Positions 34,898-45,242 of a stretch of 64,000 nt of DNA are shown here, piece by piece. The translations under genes and the position numbers were made by a program. A model generated the notes under the pieces. The model searched no databases. It saw only the letters and a program-made list of their open reading frames with translations, and was not told the origin of the DNA. The first letter of the stretch is position 1, and every line of letters starts with the position of its first letter. Source of the stretch: Rhizoclosmatium globosum (Eukaryota > Chytridiomycota > Chytridiomycetes > Chytridiales > Chytriomycetaceae); contig MCGO01000028.1 in the NCBI GenBank assembly GCA_002104985.1, positions 427,068 to 491,067 of the forward strand. The letters run 5' to 3'.

Positions 34898-35069
34898 TTT
34901 CACTACCACTCCCACAAAAACACGGCGGCGATACAAACGAAGATGAAAGAGTACCACGTCGCTTGGATTATCAATATCCAGTTCAGCTTACTGGTTGAAC
35001 ATGTAATTCCCAACCCTAACTGAATACTCCTCGAACGCACTAACTGTTTTTTTCCTGAACACTCAAGTA

Positions 35070-35732
35070 ATGACACCACCCAGAAAGAAAGTAGGAATCG
35101 ATGTCGGGGTAAGAAACTTGGGACTCTGCATGGTTCAAGAACCCAACACAGTCCTTGTTTGGGACGTTTTTGACCTGCTTCCAGAAGCCCCTGTGTGCAA
35201 TCAACTGCTGAAGAATAAACAAAAATGTACGCGAAAATGCACAGTGCAATACAATTCGAAACTGACCTGCAAGACACACTGTCAGACGGGAGGCAAACCG
35301 TTTCAACCGAAACGCGTAAGTGAATATTCGCGCCAAGAACTGGCTTCGCTGTGTATCCTTGTCTTGCAACGAGTGGTGTCAGACACAGAAGCTTTCCAAG
35401 ATGTGACCACGATCCACATTGAACTCCAACCAAAGTGTAATCCGACCGCGGTGTTTCTGAGCCACATCATCTTTGGATTCTTTGCACAACACTGTCCTCA
35501 CAGTAAAATACGGCTCATTCATGCGCGCGAAAAGCTCAGAGTGTTTGACGGACCTGTATTCACTTACCCAAAAAGTCTCAAGACAAAGTACCTGCAGAGA
35601 AAATGGTTGAGTGTTGAGCGAACACGATGGATTCTGAAAACGCAAGTTCCACCGGGACCGTGGATCTCATTTTTGGAAGAACATGCCAAGAAAGACGATC
35701 TCAGCGATGCGTTTCTCATGGCCTTTACTTAA
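35070..35732 (+). CDS. RuvC-fold Holliday-junction resolvase, NCLDV/poxvirus A22 type
   Basis: A complete, intronless 220-aa frame from ATG 35070. Block 1 is KVGIDVGVRNLGLCM with the first catalytic Asp. A cysteine-rich insertion (CNQLLKNKQKCTRKC...CKTHC) looks like the zinc-binding insert of giant-virus resolvases. Block 2 is TIHIELQPKCNPTAVFLSHI with the catalytic Glu. Block 3 is EEHAKKDDLSDAFLMA with the final Asp residues. All four acidic positions of the RuvC fold are present, so it could be active. Family role: cutting four-way junctions in replicating viral DNA; mitochondrial Cce1 is the cellular counterpart, but the cysteine insert favours the viral branch. Its 3' end overlaps the convergent frame below by a few bases. 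Confidence 0.75.
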   Translation: MTPPRKKVGIDVGVRNLGLCMVQEPNTVLVWDVFDLLPEAPVCNQLLKNKQKCTRKCTVQYNSKLTCKTHCQTGGKPFQPKRVSEYSRQELASLCILVLQRVVSDTEAFQDVTTIHIELQPKCNPTAVFLSHIIFGFFAQHCPHSKIRLIHAREKLRVFDGPVFTYPKSLKTKYLQRKWLSVERTRWILKTQVPPGPWISFLEEHAKKDDLSDAFLMAFT

Positions 35733-36237
35733 CAACAGGTCTTTTGGCCAAATACGCAGGAGAAGGACGCAAATGGGATTTGGGGGTATTCTCAATCTTG
35801 ACGTAGTGCTTGCGGATTGTAGCCACAGAGGTCCCCATGCATGGAGCCAACGGCTCCATACACTTGTCGTTGATTTAATTGCAGTACGCCTCGCAAGAGA
35901 GGTACAACTTTCTTGCATCCGTCAATGCAAACTCAGGCACACCCGGCCAAAAATGTCCCAACGTCGTTCTGAACAAAGCCCGCACTTGATTTTCGGCTGT
36001 CCCCAATTTCACGGGTTTCTTGACTTTCGCGTCCATCATCCAGGAAGGGTTGTGTTCGTCAGATGTTTTTAGGTTTGGGATAATTGACCGTGCTTTGCCT
36101 CCTTGCGTTTTGAGTGGGTTCCTTTGGATATACTTGTCAACGAACAAGAATGCCTTGCCTCCGAACTCGACGACTTGCGACACCATTGCCAGAAAGAGGC
36201 CAAGGTCGGCGGGCGGGGCTGTGGCGGATAATAGCAT
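35725..36237 (-). pseudogene. Possible tyrosine-recombinase C-terminal fragment, one in-frame stop
   Basis: A minus-strand frame from ATG 36237 (MLLSATAPPADLG) to TAA 35725-35727, interrupted by a TAA at 35875-35877 in the same frame. The part around the stop reads LTDARKLYLSCEAYCN-stop-INDKCMEPLAPCMGTSVATIRKHYV. That resembles the box II region of tyrosine recombinases (HxxR, then LGH...T..Y), but with Thr in place of the first His and of the second His. The assignment is tentative. It converges on the resolvase gene and overlaps it by 8 bp. Confidence 0.35.
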
Positions 36238-36415
36238 TGTATTCTTTTTGGAAGATTCTATTTGGGACCCCCCCGTCCTGCCCTTATTCGAGTCCCCCCC
36301 TCCCAAACAAGCACGAGTCCCCCCCTTCCCAAATAGATTTTAGATCCCTATTCAAGTCGTATCTTCCTTTAATCTTACAATAAATGAAACAAAGAAATGA
36401 GTGTTTATTACGTTT
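36238..36415. other. Intergenic with C-runs
   Basis: Several runs of seven cytosines (cccccccgtcc, gtccccccc twice) occur at 36268-36325. No gene seen. Confidence 0.4.
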
Positions 36416-38186
36416 CTACTTTGATCTCAACCGTTTCCGTCTGTAACTTACTTGGTTTTCTTGGTTTTCTTGGTTTACTTGGGTTTCTTTTCTTGGTTTC
36501 CTCCTGGCTCCAACCCTTGTCTTATTTGATTCCACAGAGCTGGTTTTGCGCTTTGTTGAAGGTCTGCCTTTTCCGCGTTTTTGAGGTAGATCGAGGGCTT
36601 GTGCAATCGGGAGACGTTCTAGAATCTGACGTTGCATCTGTTCTGTTTCCTTGACCACGGAATCACTTCCTTCTGCCTTCAAAATTTCGAATTTCTTTTT
36701 TGCAGCTGCCATGAAGTTGGCATATTCAGCTTTTTCCGAAATTGCCTTCTTGGTTTCTACTGCTAACTCTGCTCCACGAGTAGTCTTCAGTGCAATCATA
36801 ATATCCTTCATTTTGCTGTCCATATCATCTTGCTGTAATGGCATTATAATTGATCCAGTCTCTCCTCCAACACCAAGAAACTGCCCCAATGGTGGATCCA
36901 ACTGGTAGTTGTCTTTGAGGAGTCGAAGTGGAATGAATTCAATATTGAACAATACACGATCCCGATTTGCAAGCTGCGTGGCATAAAAGTGACTGCAGAA
37001 TAACCCACAGTTGATTTGAAGCAAGCATGTACACACAGAAGCTCCATTTGAGAGAACAAAAATGAAGTTTGGAGCTGCCTTTGTATAATGAACATGTTCA
37101 ACCTTGAATATGGATTGAATGGGATTATTTCTGTTCTTCCTCAAGTTTTCAGCCAGCGAAGCAGCTGATAAAAGTCTAGAATGAATCCTTGTTTCGCATG
37201 CTACATTTTTGTCATCGTCTTCATTAATACCATCCAAATAGGAATTTGAATCATCACGTATTGCTTCAAGACTGGAAGACTCGCACTTGTAGAATAACGA
37301 GTTTGACATGAGCTTAAATGACTCATTCTGGAACCAATGACTTGTATACTTTGTTAATGATTTTAGTACTGGATCAAACACTCGAGTTATCATGTTCTTG
37401 GTCTCAGTCGGGTATCGTGTTGCATGATTGTTTTCAAACAACTCTATGGAATCGTTGAGCTGGCTGCTAACATCCTCAATAAACAAAATTAAGTCCAGTA
37501 GCGAACCAGTTCTACCTCGCTTGATAATATCTTGATGTTTTTCGACACGTCCACTTGTATGTTGCCGTAACGTGAAATATGAATGCACCCATGCAAGACT
37601 CCATTTTTGCCGAGCTCGGTAAAGTCGCTGTAAGTACTCAATAGCTGCCGCAATGTTGATTTCTGAAACAGTTGCAGTTTCAACAGCATTGATAAGTGCT
37701 TTCCAAACAAGCTCAAAACCATTCTCAGAAACAGAGTTGCGAGCGTTCCACCAGAGGCTGCTTACTTGCTGATACGCACTTCCTAGCTTTGGCTTCAAGT
37801 TCTTAGGCAAATTGAGCATTCCCAAATGATATATACATAGCAGATGAATAATGGAGGCAAATTTTGCGAGTTCCATGATAGCTAAAAACGCAAGATCCTC
37901 ATCTGAAATAATAATGGTAGGAAGTTGTCCACTGTGTGATTCAACAAATTGGTCCATCACCCATTCATGACTTAAAGTGTCCTCGGAGTACATTAGGGCA
38001 TGTCCAAAGGATTTAGTTCGTGCCTCATTATCAGCACCTGTTGCACTCCAGAGCACAAGGGATGAATTTGTGGCTTGGGCGGTGCAATCCACTGCAACAA
38101 TATCATAGTATTTTGCGTAGTCTACTTGTTCTGTTGGTGTGCACCAGTAGAGCAAAATAAGCTCGCCTTTATTTTCCGCCAACAAC
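36416..38186 (-). pseudogene. Mutator-like (MULE) transposase, 5'-truncated
   Basis: A minus-strand frame of about 590 codons. It contains the MULE DDE pattern (YDIVAVDCTAQ; TIIISDEDLAFLAIMELAKF; IIHLLCIYHLG) and, further on, a SWIM zinc finger (CTCLLQINCGLFCSHFYA). The tail is very basic (KRGKGRPSTKRKTS; RRKPRKETQ). The usual N-terminal FAR1/FLYWCH-like DNA-binding part is absent. The coding sequence is cut exactly where the F-box gene starts on the opposite strand (38187), so the element is truncated at that junction. I found no terminal inverted repeats. Confidence 0.75.
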
Positions 38187-39355
38187 ATGAGCCTCGCGAA
38201 ACTTCCACCCGAACTCCTCCGCTCAATCGTCAAGTACCTTCCCGTGGACGAGTGGCTCTTGGAGGTCGCGCTCGTGTCGAAGCGTCTTTTTCACCACTGG
38301 ATCCTCTGCGACGATTCGACTGCCAAGCAACACATCAACTCTGCGATTGACAAACAACCAGCAGAGACGCCAGTACACGTTTACGACTATAACCTACGCT
38401 GGCCACTGCTGAATGTGTTGAAAGATTCGAATGAGTTGCCCGTGAACTACCAAATCGAATTGTTTCGAAGAATACTGACGGACCCAACAGAGATTGATGC
38501 AGACATTGAGGAAGACTATAACCGGGCAAACATGTTTGGTGCAAAGAAATACTCTTGGGTCAGAAGCTGTTTCGACAAACTCTCTGCCAAAGTGATGAAA
38601 TTGGTTGACGCGAAGATGACCACTGCAGGACTCTGGACATTCTCGTTTTACGCAGCAAATTCGGCGAGGGAACTCCCGTTCATGTGGGAAACGATGACCA
38701 GGGAAGAACGACTCTTGAGTATTGATGCTTATTATCACGGGTCCCTGGTGTTCAAAAACGTTGCAAGTTTCTCTCTTGCTCTGGACGCCTTGTACGTCCA
38801 TCGCGAACCAATCAATAGTATTATTGCAGATGAATTGCTGGCTGCCACCCGGAATTGTGAAGGTTTCCGACGGCGTTTTATCGTTCCAGATGTAATGAAC
38901 TTGTTGGTTTCATCGACGACATTGAGTTTAACATCGAAGTAGCCCTGGAGAATTACTCAAATGCACCCGCAGGTGTAGAAGAACTGCGTGAATTTTTACG
39001 CTTTCTTTGGAACAATACACCAGAGAATCCACAGTATTCTGCTGCACTAAAGCGCACGATGGACGAAATTCTCTGTGAACTGGACGTTCCGGACTCACCA
39101 GATCTGGGGTTCGGGTTCCACACAGCTGAAGATTGGGTGGTGGAGACACTTGGATTTACTGGGTTTGAATGGGCCGTGTTGGCAGAACGGGACGTGCGCT
39201 CTCTCGTGGCCTACACTAAACCCGAGTACCTGAAACTGGCTGAAGACTACTGTTTTGTAGAAAATATTGATTTCTTGATAAGTTCAATCGAAACACTGCA
39301 AGTGGAACAAAACATGGCGGGTGTATTTGACAGATTGATTGCTCAAATAAAATAA
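38187..39355 (+). pseudogene. F-box protein gene with one frameshift
   Basis: ATG 38187. The N-terminus is an F-box (LAKLPPELLRSIVKYL, ...LVSKRLFHHWIL). After about 240 residues the frame ends at 38942, while the neighbouring frame carries on at once (FIDDIEFNIEVALENYSNAP...) to 39355, so a single indel near 38890-38905 splits the gene. Restored length would be about 385 aa, intronless. F-box proteins are substrate adaptors of SCF ubiquitin ligases and are expanded both in chytrids and in many giant viruses. The position next to a viral-type resolvase favours the viral link. The upstream region has been replaced by the truncated MULE. Confidence 0.6.
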
Positions 39356-39508
39356 TTCACCCCAAAGTCTCAAAGTCACAAAAAAAGAGGACTTCTCAGA
39401 TAAAATCAGCAACAACTTTTTGAAAAGCGATCAGGTACCTTCGGTTGTCGGTGCCCGAACTTGAGTCTCGATAGTTTCAGAAATGTATTCAATAACCACT
39501 ATTTCAAA

Positions 39509-39631
39509 ATGACGCTCCCAAATCCTGGACAGTGCAACCCACCACCTCTATCTCCAACGGCCTTTACTCCAACAGAGACTCTGACTTCCTCTAATGATAA
39601 CTCTGATGCACTGGAATACGAAGCTGAATAA
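39509..39631 (+). CDS. Small hypothetical ORF, 40 aa
   Basis: MTLPNPGQCNPPPLSPTAF..., a Pro/Thr/Ser-rich peptide ending in DALEYEAE. It lies in the 300-bp gap between the F-box gene and the convergent end of the NLR-like gene. There is no independent support beyond the reading frame and its clean codon run. Confidence 0.25.
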   Translation: MTLPNPGQCNPPPLSPTAFTPTETLTSSNDNSDALEYEAE

Positions 39632-39655
39632 AAAAGTTGGGTAATCTATGTTTAT

Positions 39656-42600
39656 TCAGTGCGATTTCTTTGTTTCCAACCATTCCTTGAACACCAATTC
39701 AGTAAACACAGATGGATGTTCAATTTGCTTGAAGTTATTCACACAATCAGGTCCATGGCTCTCACGACTCTCATAACAGTCCGAGCAAAGATCATAGTTG
39801 AGATGAGTTTGGCACTGTCAACAATTCGAGGCATGGTTAGTCAACATTCAAACCCTAAATTAACAAAACCTCACCTGATAACGAGCTTTAAAGTGAATGG
39901 GTTCTTTGCACAAGTCACAGGAGTAACTCCCCCATGTTTGATCTTCTTGCGGCAATAAATCTACATTCAATTCATCAAGGAGTAGCAATAAAGTGTCCCT
40001 ATGCCGATATGCAGCAGAATAAAGTAAAGCACTCCATCCAGACTTACTCTTCGCATTGACCTCTGCCCAGTTGGAAAGCAACAGCTGGACAGTCTCAGTG
40101 TGTCCATTCTCAGCAGCAAGCATCAGTGGTGTTGTTCCATTGTTGTTCTTGGCATTGACTTCTGCCTGGTTGGAAAGCAACAGCTGGACAATCTTAGTGT
40201 GTCCATCCCGAGCAGCATACATAAGTGGTGTCCACCCATCACTCCCCTTGGCATCAACCTCTGCGCGTTTAGAAAGCAACAGTTTGAAAATCTCAGTGTG
40301 TCCATTCTGAGCAGCAAACATCAGTGGTGTGGCTCTATTGATGTCGTTAGCATTGACCTCTGCGTGGTTGGAAAGCAATAGCTGGACAGTCTCAGAGTGT
40401 CCATTCTGAGCAGCAGCCATCAATGGTGTGACTCCATGGATGTTTATGGCATTGACCTCTGCCTGGTTGGAAAACAACAGCTGAACAGTCTCAGTGTGTC
40501 CATTCAGAGCAGCAACCATCAGTGGTGTCCACCCAGCACTCCCCTTGGCATCAACCTCTACACCCTTGGAAAGCAACAGCTGGACAGTCTCAGTGTGTCC
40601 ACTCCGAGCAGCATACATCAGTGGTGTCCACCCATCACTCCCCTTGGCATCAACCTCTGCGCGTTTAGAAAGCAACAGCTTGGCAGTCTCAGTGTGTCCA
40701 TTGTGAGCAGCAACCATCAGTGGTGTGACTCCATCACTCGTCTTGGTATTGACCTCTGCCTGGTTGGAAAGCAACAGCTGGACAGTCTTAGTGTGTCCAC
40801 CCTGAGCAGCATACATCAGTGGTGTCCACCCATCACTCTTCTTGGCATTGACCTCTTCGCGATTGGAAAGCAACAGCTGGACAGTCTCAGTGTGTCCATT
40901 CCGGGCAACAATCATCAGTGGTGTCCACCCATCGCTCCTCTTGGCATTGACTTCCGCACGATTAGAAAATAACAGCTGAACAACCTCTGTGTGTCCATTC
41001 AGAGCAGCAAACATCAGTGGTGTGGATCCATTGATGTCGTTAGCATTGACCTCTGCGTGGTTGGAAAGCAATAGCTGGACAGTCTCAGTGTGTCCATTCT
41101 GAGCAGCAGCCATCAGTGGTGTGGCTCTATTGATGTCGTTAGCATTGACCTCTGCGTGGTTGGAAAGCAATAGCTGGACAGTCTCAGAGTGTCCATTCTG
41201 AGCAGCAGCCATCAATGGTGTGACTCCATGGATGTTTATGGCATTGACCTCTGCCTGGTTGGAAAACAACAGCTGAACAACCTCTGTGTGTCCATTCAGA
41301 GCAGCAAACATCAGTGGTGTGGCTCTATTGATGTCGTTAGCATTGACCTCTGCGTGGTTGGAAAGCAATAGCTGGACAGTCTCAGTGTGTCCATTCTGAG
41401 CAGCAGCCATCAGTGGTGTGGCTCCGTTGTTGTCCTTGGCATTGACCTCTGCGAGGTTGGAAAGCAATAGCTGGACAGTCTCAGAGTGTCCATTCTGAGC
41501 AGCAGCCATCAATGGTGTGACTCCATTATTGTTTTTGGCATTAACCTCTGTGTGGTTGGAAAGCAACAGCTTGACAGTCTCTGTGCGTCTGTTCTCTGCA
41601 GCAAGTAACAGTGCAGTTGACCCATCAGTGTTTTCAACATTAACAAGTTTTGACACAGTCTGATTTCCTATTGCATCTAGGAAAGGTTTGATATCCTTGC
41701 AGTATTTAACCAAGTGGTGGAAGCCATTGTTCCCATCTTCCTTGTTGACCTCCAACATTTCTGTTTCAGAATATTCATACTCTTCTGGAACATTAATGAA
41801 TTCATATTTGTTCTTGAATAGCATTTCTTGGAACAGAGTCTGCAAGTGGTTAACAACAAGAAACATTGAATGTTTGAAGTACTCACAAATGATTCTTGTA
41901 CTTGAGCATCACTTTCCTTTTTAACCCAATCCAGCAAATATTGCCTTACAGCTCCTGAACTGTACTCCAGTGGGATGCGCCCCCGACCATTTTGTGCTTC
42001 AATGTTAGCACCTGCTTTCAGTAAGACGCGCACTGTTGCCAAAGAGTTTGAAATTACAGCTGCATGGAGAGGACTTCGCATTACTTCTCCGGCCTTTGGA
42101 TTGTTTATTGGAGTGTACCCTGTACAATTGACGTTTGAAGATTCAGGAAATGACAGTAGGATCCCACAAACACGGGCAAGACCACGTTTTGCTGCTTCAT
42201 ACAAAAGTGGCGAAGCAAAGAAATGAAACGATTCCAGTTTGGCCACAGAGCAGTGATGATTCACCACAAGATCTTCAAACAGAGTCTCATTGCGCATAAG
42301 TAGTGCAGCAGCCAGACACCAATGACCATAATCAGCTTCAAGAAGTAAAGAAAAACTGGGTCCATTCAAGTGCGATGACCAATGCTGATAAAAGTACAAT
42401 GAGACGTCATCCAACTGGCCAACGACTTCCGTTCCTTGGTTGACCAATGAGTACACTGCTTGTGGACCTTGAGTGTCAAAGAGGGCCGTCAAGAATTCAA
42501 CACATTTTTCAGCCACCAGTTCATTCTGTATCAACCCTTCCTTCCCTTTAAAGAAAGAAGCAACGGTCTCATGCCTAAGTTCAATGCGACCTTCTTCACT

Positions 42601-44991
42601 TGATACCTCCTTCAGCAAAGGTGAAAAATGCTGTAACCACTTGTTTATAGTAGAGACAGTAATCCCAGCTTGCATGAGGTTGGCTAAACCATAAGATGTC
42701 ATTGGTCGTTCAAGTGTCAATAGAATACCCAACAACTGACGAGCCTTTGACAAGTCTCGCGTATCGCCCTGCAATCTTGACCAAATAATGTCAAAGAGTT
42801 CATCACTTGTAAGGTTACTGGCAAACAATTGATCCAGCTTTATCTTGAATATCACATCACTTTCGGTAGTTTCGGGATCAGACTTGAGAACCTGAAATGC
42901 CAGATCCAGGACCAGAAAATTTCCTGCCGACTTTTGCACCAGATTATTCATGTACTTACTCCTCTCTTCTTCAGTATAGTCTTCAAGAAACTGATAATCA
43001 CTTAGTTGGCTTCTTGCGAATTCAGTCATGTCCTTTTCATTTTTCTCCGCATTATTAATGAATTTCGTTGCCAACTTCAGGTTCAGCTTGGGTGAAGGTC
43101 TGCTTGATACAAAGAGACGAACGTTGGATGGACAGGGGTCTTCTTTCAGAATTGACACTAATGCATCCCCTGAAGCTTCATCCAATGCATCAATTATCAA
43201 CAGGACTTCCACGTTTTCCCTCCATCTCAAAGGCTTGGCAATCAAATCTCGAAACAAGTCTTCAACTGATGGCTGGCTTGTGTTGTCACGTTTGCTGAAC
43301 CAATTTTTTGACTCCTCGACGATGACATTGGTGATTTCCGGTACAGACTCCTTGTAGTACTCAGCGACATCGTATGCAAGTGTCTTGACACATGTTGCAG
43401 GGTCTCTGTAGCTTGCATCGTTGTGATCGAATGCAAAGAAGAAGAAGGATTGGCCCTTCTTCCTGTATTCGGGATTCCCTTTAAAGTCCTGGAAGACTTT
43501 ACAAGCCATTTTGGACTTTCCAAAACCTGCTTCTACGCCTTTCAAACGAAAGTCAACGAACAGAAGAACAAACAATGAACCACTCACAAAGCCAATACTT
43601 TCGGCAATTGTCGTTTGTCTTTTCCTCCCACCAAACCTTCACGTCCGAGACAAACCAATCTCGGCCATATATAATATCTGATTTGATTCTCTGAGAAACA
43701 GGTTCTAAGTACTCTCTAAGTGTTTCCCTAATCACCAAAAAAAAGTGAGTACCGGTATTAACTTTTGTGCGCCTCACATTTTCTCATTTGTTTTGTCTTC
43801 TGCTCTAGTAGAGAGCTCCTCTTTAATTAATTTTAAGTTCTCTTTCACTGAAACTAAGTCTTCCCTTTGGTTCATTACCGCACCATGTGTTTCAACAGCC
43901 AAACCATGAGTTGCAGTGGACACAACAAATGTAGCGGTTCCTTCCGTTTTGCTAAGCTGGTACTCTTTGACCTTCAAGTCGGCAAGAATGGATTCAAACC
44001 GAGTTTTCCAGCCCCCAAACGCTTCAAATCCTTTCAATGCATTCATTTTAGCAATCCAACAGCACCACACAATTTCATTACATACCAGAACCAGAATTAT
44101 CATACTCCGAACAGGTGTTCACAAGTTCGATGAGGCTAGAGACGTATCGTTCCGAGGCTGTCTTGACTGAATAGACAGCCTCGTCGGTAAGACCAGACGT
44201 TGACGTCGTAACCAGAGATTGAATATGATTCATACCACTCTGAAATTCATCCACCAAGTCTTTGAACGCGGCTTCGGAATCAGCCTTGTTTTTAGCCATC
44301 TAAAACAAAGGTCAGCAACAAAGAAAACATTTATTCCCTCCCTTTACCTTGTACACTGCGGTGACTGCCAACCAGACCAATTTCAGGACAAGGCTAGACT
44401 AATGACCACACCCGATGAGTACACAAAACTGGACGTACACAACTCACGTTGGCCACTTGATCGATTGTATCCATTATTCCTGTGACAGCAGTCGCGATTG
44501 TCTCCCAGTTTCCCGACGCAGGATCAGGCTGTTTCAATTTTTTCCATAGTTCGTCCAACTTCGGCTTCATCGTGTTGTACTTGGTCTCGGCGTTGTTCCA
44601 TTGCTCGAGCAAACTACTCACTTCCTCCAAACCAGGGTGGCGACGAGCAATCGAATCAAAGAGTGTACGAGACGCTTCTTCGAGTTCTTTAAGTTGGGTC
44701 GGACCCAAAAGATCCCTCACTGTCAAGGTGAGTTAATGAAAAGTGGCAGTGAGGAAAAACTAGAGTGTTACATGTTTGCCCAAGTCCGCCTTGATCTGTT
44801 GTCCCCACCAAGCCAATGCCCGCAGCGGGCAACGCCTCACGGTCTTCAGAGATTGATCCAACAGACGCTGGCTTCGCGCTCACAGACATAGGCTTTAACA
44901 GACTTTCTGGGGTGGGGATGTCGACTTTCAAAACAGGCACATTGGCATGGACCGTGCTTGTCGCTTGAGGCTTTGAATGGCAACTACCCAT
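39656..44991 (-). CDS. NLR-like protein: NACHT-type NTPase, ankyrin repeats, ZZ zinc finger (8 exons)
   Basis: Minus-strand exons: 44772-44991, 44448-44719, 44086-44299, 43778-44030, 43588-43727, 41887-43538, 39875-41839 and 39656-39814. All junctions are GT-AG and the phases agree through the whole gene (about 1,624 aa). MGSCHSKP at the start fits N-myristoylation and palmitoylation, so membrane attachment is likely. Residues about 75-365 are mostly helical. The NTPase has Walker A (WLCVEAGFGKSKMA, about 364-377) and Walker B (EVLLIIDALDEA, near 475). It is followed by a winged-helix-like region, two loose ankyrin units, then 17 near-identical 33-aa ankyrin repeats. The last two exons complete a ZZ finger (YSCDLCKEPI...YQCQTHLNYDLCSDC). 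This is the STAND/NLR layout used in fungal non-self recognition. The ligand is unknown. Confidence 0.85.
39946..41635 (-). repeat. 17 tandem 99-bp ankyrin units within the NLR-like gene
   Basis: Each unit encodes 33 residues of the type TPLMAAAQNGHTETVQLLLS. Units 5 and 13, and units 4 and 12, are almost identical in a matching order, which shows that blocks of several repeats were duplicated as a group. Variation is concentrated at a few positions such as the residues after TPLM and before and after the EVNA turn. Confidence 0.9.
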
Positions 44992-45108
44992 GGCTACGTT
45001 GATCACGCGTAAGAACCAAATATAGGGGGCGTCAACAGCAATGAACAAACCAATTTGCAGCCAATTTGCTCTGGTTCGAAAAGCGAAAAATTTTGGTGAA
45101 TGACACTA
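44992..45108. other. Upstream region of the NLR-like gene
   Basis: Only about 117 bp separate the NLR start codon from the Harbinger terminus at 45109, so the transposon has landed in, or replaced, the promoter area. The phrase gttcgaaaagcgaaaaattttgg resembles sequence just inside the transposon end. Confidence 0.5.
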
Positions 45109-45242
45109 GGGGTGGTCAAAGTCAAGAAATTTGACAAAATGAAAAGCGAATTTTGGAGTGTTTCAAAAGCAAAGGTTGAGTGGTTTGAAAATCCGATTTT
45201 CGCCCTTTTTTTCTTCAGGACGGTCAAAGTCAACCACCCACA

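Noticed and set aside
40056..41371. Plus-strand frames opposite the ankyrin repeats
   Set aside because: Shadows of the 99-bp repeat; the minus strand carries the clear ankyrin sequence.
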